Source: Flavobacterium supellecticarium
GTDB taxonomy: Bacteria > Bacteroidota > Bacteroidia > Flavobacteriales > Flavobacteriaceae
DNA length: 64,000 nt
Direction: 5' to 3'
Assembly (NCBI RefSeq): GCF_004801375.1
Contig: NZ_SSNZ01000010.1
Coordinates: forward strand, 84,630 to 148,629
Every line of letters starts with the position of its first letter. The first letter of the stretch is position 1. The position numbers and the translations under genes are program-made. This document shows positions 8,098-16,382 of this stretch, one piece after another. The notes under the pieces were generated by a model. That model did not search any database, was not told where the DNA came from, and saw nothing but the letters and a program-made list of their open reading frames with translations.

Positions 8098-9477
8098 TTA
8101 ACAAACAATTGGAATTCCGGTACAGCTCATTGTTGGAACACAAGGCAATGACGGAACACAACCTGCTGTATTTACACAGGAACTAACGGGTAAGGTTGGT
8201 AAGGCGCCAGTATTTACGTCGCCTGACTGACAACCCGGGATTAGTGTTGTAGGGTGCAAACATCCTGGTATCAGAGTTGTTACATGCTGGCAACCCGGTA
8301 GTAAAGTAGTTGGGAAACCACCTTGCTGGGCACCGTTACAAATAAACGGGATACCGGTTACACACGAAGTGATGGTAGGTACACACTGTCTGGTTGGGAT
8401 ACAAGACGCTACGGGAATCGTAGGAACGTTGGCTGTACCTTGTACACCACCTGACTGACAGCCTGGTAGTAAAGTCGTAACGTGCTGGCAATTTGGAAGC
8501 AATGTTGTTGGGAAACTTCCCTGTAAAGCACTGTTACAAATAAACGGGATACCGGTTACACAGGAAGTGATTGTAGGAACACATTGTCTTGTAGGAATGC
8601 AGGATGCTACCGGAAGGGTAGGAACAGCGGCATCGGCTACGTTTGATTTGGACAACATTACCTGCGAATCGTCCGACTGACAACCTGGTAGTAATGTTGT
8701 AGGATGCTGACAACCCGGTAATAGCGTAGTAACGTGCTGGCATCCCGGAAGTAATGTCGTCGGATAGCCTTGTACGGCACTGTTACAAATAAACGGGATA
8801 CCGGTTACACACGAAGTGATCGTAGGCACGCACTGTCTTGTTGGAATACAAGAAGCTACCGGAAGTGTTGGTACCGATGCATCTACACCACCACATACCA
8901 ATGGCGGTAGGGTTGGCATACAAGGTCTGGTTGGTCCGCATACCGGAGGAATGGTAAAGATATTCCCCTGATTCAGGTAATTGTTGTAAATATCCCCTTT
9001 TAATAAAGAAGAACCACTTGCTTCATCGAAACCATTTCCGGAATGGAAGGCCAGAATGCTGGCAAATTGACTGTCGTCGATATCATTTTGGATACCTGTA
9101 AGTACTAGTGGCACTTCAAAATGATGGCTAAACATAAAACATTTCCATCCCATAATCGGAACTTCCACACATGGGTTTGCGCCCAGATCAAAACTAAAAA
9201 CACCACCGGCTTCGTTAAAGTTGGTGATGCTTATCGTTAGTTTAAAGCGGCTTAAAGGCTGCCAGGTGTAGCTAACATTTGAATTAAAATTAAACGTTTT
9301 GCTAACATTTCCAAAAGGCGTATTAAATCCAACGGAAATGGTAACCATTCCTTTAACGGCACTGGCGCTTACACAGACGCTACAGCCTAAAAAGGAAGGT
9401 GAACACCACTGAATGGCGTTTATGCTGTCGTATCCTTCATATACGGCACCATTTTCTACGATTGCTATTTTTGACAT
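8098..9477 (-). CDS. Large multi-core Thr/Cys/Pro-repeat precursor, probable lanthionine-modified protein
   Basis: 459 residues in two parts. Residues 1-175 look like a globular beta-rich domain with few Cys. Residues 175-459 hold 28 Cys and are built from two repeats: unit A, about 30 residues (PTLPVASC, IPTRQC, VPTITSC, VTGIPFIC), at 203-232, 286-315 and 352-381, with degenerate versions at 175-195 and 427-459; and unit B, TTL[LI]P[GN]C, eight copies at 240-266, 324-340 and 390-416. The pattern Thr-x5-Cys recurs (T204/C210, T225/C231, T240/C246), as expected for dehydrobutyrine-Cys rings. The protein ends in Cys. No signal peptide is seen. First gene of the locus; kinase, lyase and cyclase follow. 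I do not recognise the N-terminal domain. Substrate role is inferred. Confidence 0.75.
   Translation of the reverse strand: MSKIAIVENGAVYEGYDSINAIQWCSPSFLGCSVCVSASAVKGMVTISVGFNTPFGNVSKTFNFNSNVSYTWQPLSRFKLTISITNFNEAGGVFSFDLGANPCVEVPIMGWKCFMFSHHFEVPLVLTGIQNDIDDSQFASILAFHSGNGFDEASGSSLLKGDIYNNYLNQGNIFTIPPVCGPTRPCMPTLPPLVCGGVDASVPTLPVASCIPTRQCVPTITSCVTGIPFICNSAVQGYPTTLLPGCQHVTTLLPGCQHPTTLLPGCQSDDSQVMLSKSNVADAAVPTLPVASCIPTRQCVPTITSCVTGIPFICNSALQGSFPTTLLPNCQHVTTLLPGCQSGGVQGTANVPTIPVASCIPTRQCVPTITSCVTGIPFICNGAQQGGFPTTLLPGCQHVTTLIPGCLHPTTLIPGCQSGDVNTGALPTLPVSSCVNTAGCVPSLPCVPTMSCTGIPIVC
8227..8424 (-). repeat. Coding repeat block 3 of the precursor (A + three B units)
   Basis: Encodes residues 352-417: one A unit and three B heptads, TTLLPGC, TTLIPGC and TTLIPGC. 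It is followed by a degenerate A unit (427-459) whose spacing of Cys is altered and which forms the C-terminus. Confidence 0.85.
8455..8622 (-). repeat. Coding repeat block 2 of the precursor (A + two B units)
   Basis: Encodes residues 286-341: one A unit and only two B heptads, TTLLPNC and TTLLPGC. The missing third heptad shows that copy number varies between blocks. It is separated from block 1 by an 18-residue spacer with little resemblance to either unit. Confidence 0.85.
8677..8871 (-). repeat. Coding repeat block 1 of the precursor (A + three B units)
   Basis: Encodes residues 203-267: one A unit followed by three consecutive TTLLPGC heptads separated by QHV, QHP and QS. Its A-unit protein sequence is identical to blocks 2 and 3, which implies recent duplication or ongoing recombination. 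Confidence 0.85.
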
Positions 9478-9828
9478 GATTTGTTGGTTATATAGTTGCC
9501 TACTCTTTTTTAGGGTTTTTCGGCATACTTCCCTGTACGTTATTTCGGTTGACTTAGTAGAAGATGCTTCCTGTGAGCTGGCATAAACGGGTTAATTATA
9601 TGCAGAATGGACAGGAATAACATTGTTTCATACCAGTTCGGAACACAAAATCTGCTAGCTTTCTTTTGTTTTCGATACTAAAATTACGGTTGCGGGATAG
9701 CGCTTTTTAAAGAAATGATATGAGGACGGGAATTATTGACATGAAAGCCGGAAATCACTGTATGGAAAATCGAGCCATAAAAAAACGCCTCCGGTTTGGG
9801 AAGCGTTATCGATATAGCGTCGTAGTGT
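9478..9828. other. Intergenic region upstream of the precursor locus
   Basis: 351 bases without a gene, between the precursor start and the end of the LytTR regulator gene. Its right part holds a terminator (listed separately). On the minus strand a weak promoter-like TAATTTTA lies at 9679-9686, which would give the precursor mRNA a leader of roughly 190 bases; no convincing -33 element pairs with it. I see no small open frame worth calling. Confidence 0.5.
9778..9807 (-). terminator. Terminator of the LytTR/histidine-kinase operon
   Basis: Stem AACGCTTCC / GGAGGCGTT with one mismatch and a short loop, followed leftward by a run of seven T residues. It lies about 20 bases after the stop of the response regulator gene and separates it from the precursor locus. 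Confidence 0.75.
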
Positions 9829-10575
9829 TTATTTCAGGATGTTGAATTTTCTAAGGAAATCCTTGTGCTTATCGCTAAGGGTTACTTTGTGGTTCCCTTG
9901 CAGAATCAGCAGGTTTTCGGGAAGTACGATCTCTTCAATCTTACTTGTATTTACAATATAATTCCGATGCGTGCGTACAAATTTGCTGCTTTCCAACAGT
10001 TCGCTTAACTTGGTGAGCGAAATCATAATAACAAACTTTTCGTGTTCGGTAATGATATTGCAATAGCGTTCTTCGACTTCAATATAGATAATAGTGTCAA
10101 TGCGTACTTTTTTGAGTGTGTTTTTCTTTTTTATAAAAAGTGAATCAGTACTCACCACCGTATCCTGATCGTCACTAAGAAAAACATTGGTTTGCCCGTA
10201 AAATTTTTCGATGGCAATTTCCAGGGCATATAAGATTTCCAGTTCGTTAAAAGGCTTTAGTAAAAAACTAAAAGGCTTGGTCAGTTTGGCGCGATCAAAG
10301 ATTTGCCGGTCGTTCGAGCTCGTCAGAAACACAAACGGTCGGACGGCATCAGGCGTAATGTTTATCGTTTCGGCAAAGGCGATACCGTCGGGATTTCCGT
10401 TTAGGAAAACATCAATGATCACAATATCGACCGTCTGTTGATAAAACAACGCTAAAGCCTCACTAAAAGTTCGGGCCACACCGGCAATGGTATAGTTGTT
10501 TTCGGTCAGTACCTGTACCAGTGCCTCGCTTTCCGCCGGAGTATCTTCTATAATAAGGACGCTTACATTATTCAT
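9829..10575 (-). CDS. Response regulator with LytTR DNA-binding domain
   Basis: 248 residues. The N-terminal receiver domain (about 1-125) has acidic residues near the start (VLIIEDTPAE), the phosphorylated Asp55 in VIIDVF, and a conserved Lys in LLKPFN. The C-terminal LytTR domain (about 145-245) shows the typical sequence FVRTHRNYIVNTSKIEEI. Its start overlaps the histidine kinase gene by 8 bases, so they form a cognate pair. It could regulate the adjacent precursor locus, but the terminator between them and the lack of a recognisable LytTR repeat upstream of the precursor leave this open. Confidence 0.92.
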   Translation of the reverse strand: MNNVSVLIIEDTPAESEALVQVLTENNYTIAGVARTFSEALALFYQQTVDIVIIDVFLNGNPDGIAFAETINITPDAVRPFVFLTSSNDRQIFDRAKLTKPFSFLLKPFNELEILYALEIAIEKFYGQTNVFLSDDQDTVVSTDSLFIKKKNTLKKVRIDTIIYIEVEERYCNIITEHEKFVIMISLTKLSELLESSKFVRTHRNYIVNTSKIEEIVLPENLLILQGNHKVTLSDKHKDFLRKFNILK

Positions 10576-12298
10576 TTGGATTCACTTTTTGTAACTGTAT
10601 ACGGATGGTAGTTCCTTTATTTTCGGTGCTTTCAATTAGCATTTTTCCATCGTTTTTACGGATCATATCGCTACAAAGCTGCATTCCCAGACCGGTACCG
10701 GTTTTTTCATGCGTTCCTTTTTTAGCAGCACTAAAGGTTTCATTATTCAAATGATTCAATAGTTCTAGAGGTATTCCCACACCGGAATCTTCGATACAAA
10801 GGATACAATGATCCGCTGTAACCTCAGCCGTAATAAAGATACGACCCTTTTCGGGAGTAAACTTTATCGCATTATCCAAAAGATTTCGCAATACGATTTT
10901 TAACGAACTTGGATCGGCCAAAACAAAAGCACTTTTTGGGACCTGATTTTCAAAATGAATGTTTTTATCGGTCAGCAGCGGCTTATAATTAAAAGCAACC
11001 TGTTGTACGATCGAAAGTAGGTGTACCGATTCCTTATGGAAATAAAACTGTTTGGTTTGCAACATGGCCCAATGAAGCAGATTGTCCAGTAAGTTATAGG
11101 AACCGTTGGCGATGGCACTGTTGTGATGTAAGAGTTTATCCAGTTCGTGATACTCTTTATTTTCGAGGCTTTTTAATAATTTGTCATTGCTGTTTTTTAA
11201 GGCATTTACCGACGAACGCAAATCATGACTAACAATGGAAAATAGTTGGTCTTTTGAGGCATTTAGTGCATCCAGTTCATTCTTTTGCGATAAAATGATT
11301 TTATTGGTTTTACTCTTCTGACGGTAAAAGTAGATACCCGTTCCAAATAGGATCAGCAATAGTACGGAAGAATAAAAAAAGCCATTCCTTTCGGCAATTT
11401 TAAGCTTGTTTTCGGCTTCAAGTACGTCGATTTCTTTTTCTTTTTGACGAACGGTAAACCGCTTTTCCAGATCGGCTATCGCCCATATTTTATTTTGATC
11501 ATTAAGCGAATCCCGCCAGTTTTCATATTCCTTCCGATAGGTTAGTGCCGTATTAAAATGCTTATTGTTTTCGGCTACCACAGCCATATTGAGCGCCGCA
11601 TTCATTTTGAGCTGCGGATCTTTAATCTTTTTGGATAGCGCGTAGGCTTTTTCAAAATAGGGAATTGCCAGATTGTCTTTATATTGTTCGTAATAGAGGT
11701 TGGCAATGTTCATATACGCAACGATAAGCGATACGGTGTCTTTCTCTTTTTGCAATAAAGCAAACCCCTCGGAAAGGTAGGTATCCGCATCTTTAAAATC
11801 GTTGAGGTGCAAATAGGAGAGACCAATATTATGGTATACGACACCTTTTTTAAAATCGTAACCGTTGGCCGGTGGCAGTTTGTTAATTTCAGTAAAATAA
11901 GCAATCGCTTTTTTATAATTGCCTTCTTCAAGGGCGATTTCACCAAGATAAAGATTGACTTTATAATAGAATTGAAACGCTTTGGAGATGGTTTCAAATT
12001 CCTTTCGCGCTTCATGATTCAGTACTTTATTTTTAAAACTGAATCCCCTGAAATAATGACAATAGTCCGCAACTTCGGTAGTGTTTGGCAAAGCGAGTTG
12101 CTTCATCGAATAGACCAAAGTGGAATCCCAGTTTTTCTCAAGAAAAAACTGAAGCGCTTTATAAAAATAGCGTTGGTCCTGATACTGCTTTGCTTTCTCT
12201 TGGATTACAGCATTCAGGGAAGACTGTTTTTGCGAAAAAAGAAAGGAGGGCACTAAAAGGAACAGGAAAAAAAATACGGATTTGTTGTTGGAAATCAT
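10568..12298 (-). CDS. TPR-containing sensor histidine kinase
   Basis: 576 residues: signal peptide or N-terminal anchor (about 6-22), TPR helices across a periplasmic region (about 30-260), a coiled coil, one membrane segment (about 307-324), then a cytoplasmic kinase core. The H-box is FSIVSHDLRSSVNAL with His358; the N-box is LLDNAIKF (Asn476); G1 is DSGVG (504-508) and G2 is GTGLG (534-538). This layout is common in Bacteroidota. It presumably phosphorylates the LytTR regulator encoded by the overlapping gene. The ligand cannot be told from sequence. Confidence 0.92.
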   Translation of the reverse strand: MISNNKSVFFFLFLLVPSFLFSQKQSSLNAVIQEKAKQYQDQRYFYKALQFFLEKNWDSTLVYSMKQLALPNTTEVADYCHYFRGFSFKNKVLNHEARKEFETISKAFQFYYKVNLYLGEIALEEGNYKKAIAYFTEINKLPPANGYDFKKGVVYHNIGLSYLHLNDFKDADTYLSEGFALLQKEKDTVSLIVAYMNIANLYYEQYKDNLAIPYFEKAYALSKKIKDPQLKMNAALNMAVVAENNKHFNTALTYRKEYENWRDSLNDQNKIWAIADLEKRFTVRQKEKEIDVLEAENKLKIAERNGFFYSSVLLLILFGTGIYFYRQKSKTNKIILSQKNELDALNASKDQLFSIVSHDLRSSVNALKNSNDKLLKSLENKEYHELDKLLHHNSAIANGSYNLLDNLLHWAMLQTKQFYFHKESVHLLSIVQQVAFNYKPLLTDKNIHFENQVPKSAFVLADPSSLKIVLRNLLDNAIKFTPEKGRIFITAEVTADHCILCIEDSGVGIPLELLNHLNNETFSAAKKGTHEKTGTGLGMQLCSDMIRKNDGKMLIESTENKGTTIRIQLQKVNPNE

Positions 12299-12340
12299 AG
12301 GGTGTCTTTAGGAAACACAGATTGATTTTCGGTTTGCTGT

Positions 12341-12799
12341 TTAACTTTGTAATACCTGTGTTACGGTTCCTCTGGACGTTCTCGGATTGGCGTCATCCGG
12401 GATAAGATCTTCAATACGGGTTGTGATAATTTCTATTTTATCACTTTCAGAAAGCGGATGCAGGTAATTAACATACCAAGGGTAATATTCCGGAGCGACC
12501 AGTTCGTTACTATTCGATTTTACAACCAGTTTTAATTCGTTTTTCGGGGGATTATCCAGATCCTGATAAAGTGTAATCGGTTCTTGTCCTAACAAGGTTT
12601 GCGGAATTAAAACAACGATTTTGATATTGATCACTCTTCCGTTGACGTTATTCTGAATTTCAGCGGATACCATAGGTTCCAGATGATCGGCAGTTCTCAC
12701 AATACCGGAAAGTCCCATACTTTTAGTATTGATCTGTGTTATTTGTAGAGGCTTTAACCGATTGAGGTTTTTGCTTGCTTTTTGTGTTGGTGCATCCAT
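12341..12799 (-). CDS. Hypothetical protein
   Basis: 152 residues with no signal peptide or membrane helix and no family I recognise. The sequence has many alternating hydrophobic stretches (VSAEIQNNV, INIKIVVLIP, NELKLVVKSN), suggesting a beta-sandwich, and a Pro-rich WYVNYLHPLSESDK segment. It starts with a Lys-rich stretch containing ATQ/TQK-like residues. It lies 42 bases upstream of the histidine kinase gene on the same strand, so it may be the first gene of that operon. Base composition is like the flanking chromosome. A real gene by length and codon use; function unknown. Confidence 0.65.
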   Translation of the reverse strand: MDAPTQKASKNLNRLKPLQITQINTKSMGLSGIVRTADHLEPMVSAEIQNNVNGRVINIKIVVLIPQTLLGQEPITLYQDLDNPPKNELKLVVKSNSNELVAPEYYPWYVNYLHPLSESDKIEIITTRIEDLIPDDANPRTSRGTVTQVLQS

Positions 12800-13135
12800 A
12801 ATAGTAAGGTTTAGTTTGGTCGAAAGTGGTAATTTATACGGCGTATAAAGATAATTGATTTATTTAACAAATTTGTTTTTGGTATTGGGTATTTAAGTAA
12901 AGAATTTTGCGGAATAAAACGTTGTATTTGTTAAATAGAAAATCTTAAAATATTACATGAAAAGCATGAGTATTCAAATGTTGTTTTTTTGAATGTATTT
13001 GAATCATAAGATATTTTTTGGATAAAATCGAAGAATATTATTTTTTGTCACAATACTCAAAAATAAAGACGGTGTTTTTACTTATGTTCTGATATTGATT
13101 TATTTATTATTTTTCCATTTTTAAATAAAGAGTGT
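12800..13135. other. AT-rich intergenic region
   Basis: About 336 very AT-rich bases between the divergent hypothetical gene and the small gene at 13.1 kb. I see long runs of T and A but no convincing hairpin, repeat or open frame. It probably contains promoters for both flanking genes, and it marks the left edge of a compositionally distinct patch that extends to about 14.16 kb. Confidence 0.5.
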
Positions 13136-13169
13136 ATGGAAAAAAAAAATAGTTGCATATTCACCTCAA

Positions 13170-13379
13170 ATGAAAGGTGATTTAGATGATGATTATACAT
13201 TATTTGAGGATGGTCAAATTCTCCATGAATATGATGCAAACAGATATCCGGGAGGGTACAATTTAAAAAGATATTTAACCGCAAAGGAATTAAAATATGG
13301 AGTAAAAGAGAGATTATTTAATGCGGCTTCAAAAAGTGACAAGGAATTAGTTCGTAAACTACTAGATTTTAACGAATAG
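13170..13379 (+). CDS. Small hypothetical protein, N-terminus probably frameshifted
   Basis: The open part gives 69 residues beginning MKGDLDDDYTLFEDG. The same frame is open upstream and reads KKIVAYSPQ just before this ATG, which looks like the real N-terminal strand. The natural start is an ATG at 13136 preceded by AAAGAG, but it is one base out of frame because of a run of ten A residues (13140-13149). With nine A residues the product would start MEKKIVAYSPQMKGD. So this is a sequencing error, a slippage-controlled gene or a fresh pseudogene. It lies 14 bases before the next gene and is far more AT-rich than the chromosome around it. I do not recognise the family. Confidence 0.6.
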   Translation: MKGDLDDDYTLFEDGQILHEYDANRYPGGYNLKRYLTAKELKYGVKERLFNAASKSDKELVRKLLDFNE

Positions 13380-13393
13380 TTATTTTATTTGAC

Positions 13394-14140
13394 ATGTCAA
13401 GATTTGATTTAAACGCTGAAGAAGTGTATGAAATTTTACAGAAGAAGGGAATAAAAAAATTATATCATGCAAATACAGTAGCGACATCTCGTTTGTATTT
13501 AGAAAAAGAATACCTTCTTTCAAGACAATATGTTGAAGACAATAAGTTATATCAAACGTCTCAATATACTGATGATAAAGATAAATTATTAGGAATATAT
13601 GATGATATCTTTCTAGATATGGTCGATATACACGATTATTTACGCAAGCCGAACTTCTATGGACCATTTTTATTTGTCTTTTCAAGTGAGATATTGCGAT
13701 CTAATCTATTTTCAACTGTTAGAATAACCAAGAAAAACCCTGCTAGTTGGAGTTTAAGTGAGAATGAAGATAATTGGTATTATTCTGAAATTAAAGATTT
13801 TGAGATAGACTATATGTCCGGGAATAAAGTACTTGATGTAGGGAAAATGATAATCATTAAAAAGACTAATAGTAAATTGTCATTAATTCCTCATTGTGTA
13901 GAATTTATATTGGATAATCCTAATATTGTTGTTGTTGATCATGAAGGTAAAGAATCTTATATAGTTGATGTGGTGAAAAAATATTTTTATGAAGTTTTTC
14001 CTGTAAATAAATATGATCATATAATAAAAAGTATTAGGCATAAAAATGTATTATTAAAGTGCTCATGTTGGAGGAAATATAACTATAAATTTAAGACTGA
14101 TATAAATGATTTTAGAAGATTGTTTCATAAAACTCCATAA
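13394..14140 (+). CDS. Hypothetical protein, possibly enzymatic
   Basis: 248 residues, no signal peptide. Striking conserved-looking blocks are KLYHANTVATSRLYLEKEYL (22-41), then LLSRQYVE, DDIFLDMVDIHDYLR and FYGPFLFVFSSEIL. A His near the start, a second His in VDIH and a YGP motif suggest an enzyme active site; the layout recalls ADP-ribosyltransferase-like toxins, but I cannot assign it to that family. A C-terminal pair CSC (KCSCWRK) is present. It follows the small frameshifted gene by 14 bases and shares its low GC, so both were probably acquired together and may form a unit. A strong bidirectional terminator follows. Confidence 0.65.
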   Translation: MSRFDLNAEEVYEILQKKGIKKLYHANTVATSRLYLEKEYLLSRQYVEDNKLYQTSQYTDDKDKLLGIYDDIFLDMVDIHDYLRKPNFYGPFLFVFSSEILRSNLFSTVRITKKNPASWSLSENEDNWYYSEIKDFEIDYMSGNKVLDVGKMIIIKKTNSKLSLIPHCVEFILDNPNIVVVDHEGKESYIVDVVKKYFYEVFPVNKYDHIIKSIRHKNVLLKCSCWRKYNYKFKTDINDFRRLFHKTP

Positions 14141-14196
14141 TGATAGAATGGTTATGACTTATAATCATAACACATAATATTAGGGTACAATAATTG

Positions 14197-14237
14197 AAAA
14201 AAAACACGCTTTCTGATTACAGGAAGCGTGTTTTTAA
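14197..14237. terminator. Bidirectional terminator
   Basis: Stem AAAAACACGCTT / AAGCGTGTTTTT (14200-14211 and 14224-14235), extendable by three more pairs, with A-tract before and T-tract after. It closes the AT-rich two-gene patch and insulates the hybrid kinase gene downstream. Confidence 0.85.
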
Positions 14238-14326
14238 TTAGGAATAAATAATAGTTGTTAACAAATTTTTTTGCGACCTTTTTTCTCAAATTATTTTTGT
14301 ATTTATGCATTTTCCCAATTGACACT

Positions 14327-16318
14327 ATGAATACCCAACCCTATCCCATCCCTGAAAACGAACTGGAACGCTTAGCAGCACTAAAACGCTATAATATCCT
14401 GGATACGTTGCCGGATAATGCTTTTGACGATGCTACCAAATTGGTTTCGTATATCTGTGGCGTACCCATCGCTCATATTTCTTTTATCGATGCAAGCCGA
14501 CAATGGTTTAAATCGGAAATTGGAATCGGCGTATCGGAAGTACCAAGGGAGATTTCGTTTTGTCAGTATACCATTATGGAAACTAAAATGGTGGAAATCA
14601 ACGATACCTTTTTAAACGAACAGTTTAAAGATGATCCGAATGTGACCGGAGGCTTTAAAATTCGGTTTTATGCCGGAATTCCACTTACCACACCCGATGG
14701 ATACAATATTGGAACGCTTTGTGCGATCGATCACGAGACCAAAGAACTCGATGAAAACCAGCGAAATGCGCTTTCAATCGTAGCAAAACACGTGATCAAC
14801 CAATTGGAATTACGAACCAAAAATATCGAACTGGCGGCTCAGAAAAAAATTGCCGATAGAGCAGTTTTGGCAAAAGACAGTTTCCTGGCCAATATGAGTC
14901 ATGAAATCCGAACGCCCTTAAATGCCATAATCGGTTTTACCGATCTTTTGGCGCAGACAAAACTAGATACCGTGCAGCACGATTATATCGATAGCGTACA
15001 AATAGCAGGTGAAAATTTATTATTGATCATTAATGATATTCTGGATCTTTCCAAAATCGAATCCGGTAATTTAACCATTGAATCCGAACCGTTTAATTTA
15101 AAAAAGACACTAAAACAGGTCTATAAGCTGTTAAAGGTTAAAGTTTCTAACGACATTGAGTTCAATCTCTTTTTAGATGCCGATATGCCGGAACACGTCA
15201 TTGGTGATCAGGGTCGACTAAACCAGATTTTGGTAAACCTTGTCGGAAATGCACTTAAGTTTACTGAGGAAGGTGACGTAACCGTTTCGGTAAAAATGCT
15301 GGAAGAAACGGAAGACTATTATTCACTTAAATTTTCGGTAAAAGATACAGGAATTGGTATTCCCGAAGAAAAACTAAAAACGATTTTCGAACGTTTTACA
15401 CAGGCGGAAGAAAGTACCACACGACGATTTGGCGGTACGGGATTGGGTCTTAGTATTGTAAAACAGTTAATCGAACTACAACATGGCGAATTACAGGTAA
15501 AAAGTAAAGTTGGACGAGGTTCCGAGTTTTTCTTTGTACTGAACTATAAAAAATCGGATTATATCGAAACCAAAACCGAAGCGGCAGCCGGAGAAAGTCT
15601 TGGTAAACTTAGAATATTGCTTTGCGAAGACAATGTTTTAAACCAGAAACTGGCCAAAAGCGTGATTCATAATTTTGGTTTTGATTTGGATATAGCCGAA
15701 AATGGCGAAATAGGAATCGAACTACTGTCAAAAAAGAGCTACGATGTGGTACTGATGGATCTTCAGATGCCGGTTAAAGACGGATATCAGACCACAGAAT
15801 ACATTCGAAATGAAATGAAATTGACCCTTCCAATTATAGCCATGACAGCCCATTCGCTTATTGGCGAACAAGAGCGTTGCTATGAAGCGGGAATGAATGC
15901 CTATGTTCCGAAACCGTTTAAACAGGCGATGCTTCTGGATGCGATTAAAACGGCTTTAAATCCGGAAAATATACCAACACGCCGAAGAAAAGTTGATTTG
16001 TCTTTTATTGACGAAACAGCCTGTGGCGATCAGAATTTTAAAAAGGAAATCATCAATCTGTTCATCGAAAAAATTCCGGTTGACGTAGCAAACCTTAAGG
16101 AAGCTTTTTCCAGAGATGACTATGATGCGGTAAAACGACTCACACATAATATGAAATCCAGCCTGGATATGTTTATGCTGGCCGATCTTAGTAATTGTTT
16201 GTCCGTTATCGAAGCAGAAGCCTTACTGGAACGTTTTACAGCAATGGGAGAAGATGAAATCAACACCCTGGAAAGCGGAATTGTTGACGTAGTTAAATAT
16301 TTAATAGAAGTACAATAA
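14327..16318 (+). CDS. GAF-domain hybrid sensor kinase with receiver and HPt domains
   Basis: From the ATG at 14327 the product has 663 residues; a longer frame from 14255 is less likely because the family N-terminus (NELERLAALKRYNILDT) starts after it. Order: GAF domain (about 20-160), HisKA with H-box FLANMSHEIRTPLNAIIGF (about 190-250), HATPase with NALKF, DTGIGIP and GGTGLGLS (about 300-410), receiver with the Asp in VLMDLQMPVKDGY (about 430-545), and an HPt domain with the His in RLTHNMKSS (about 560-655). No membrane segment, so it is a cytoplasmic phosphorelay protein. It probably passes phosphate to the small receiver protein encoded next. Confidence 0.93.
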   Translation: MNTQPYPIPENELERLAALKRYNILDTLPDNAFDDATKLVSYICGVPIAHISFIDASRQWFKSEIGIGVSEVPREISFCQYTIMETKMVEINDTFLNEQFKDDPNVTGGFKIRFYAGIPLTTPDGYNIGTLCAIDHETKELDENQRNALSIVAKHVINQLELRTKNIELAAQKKIADRAVLAKDSFLANMSHEIRTPLNAIIGFTDLLAQTKLDTVQHDYIDSVQIAGENLLLIINDILDLSKIESGNLTIESEPFNLKKTLKQVYKLLKVKVSNDIEFNLFLDADMPEHVIGDQGRLNQILVNLVGNALKFTEEGDVTVSVKMLEETEDYYSLKFSVKDTGIGIPEEKLKTIFERFTQAEESTTRRFGGTGLGLSIVKQLIELQHGELQVKSKVGRGSEFFFVLNYKKSDYIETKTEAAAGESLGKLRILLCEDNVLNQKLAKSVIHNFGFDLDIAENGEIGIELLSKKSYDVVLMDLQMPVKDGYQTTEYIRNEMKLTLPIIAMTAHSLIGEQERCYEAGMNAYVPKPFKQAMLLDAIKTALNPENIPTRRRKVDLSFIDETACGDQNFKKEIINLFIEKIPVDVANLKEAFSRDDYDAVKRLTHNMKSSLDMFMLADLSNCLSVIEAEALLERFTAMGEDEINTLESGIVDVVKYLIEVQ

Positions 16319-16382
16319 AAGAACGATAAGAGACCGCTTGGTCTCATTTATAAACGCTCGCTCCAAAATAAATATAAAATCG

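Noticed and set aside
8227..8871. Regular repeats that could look like a CRISPR array
   Set aside because: The repeats are in frame inside a long coding sequence, differ in length, and have no unique spacers of constant size; no cas gene is near.
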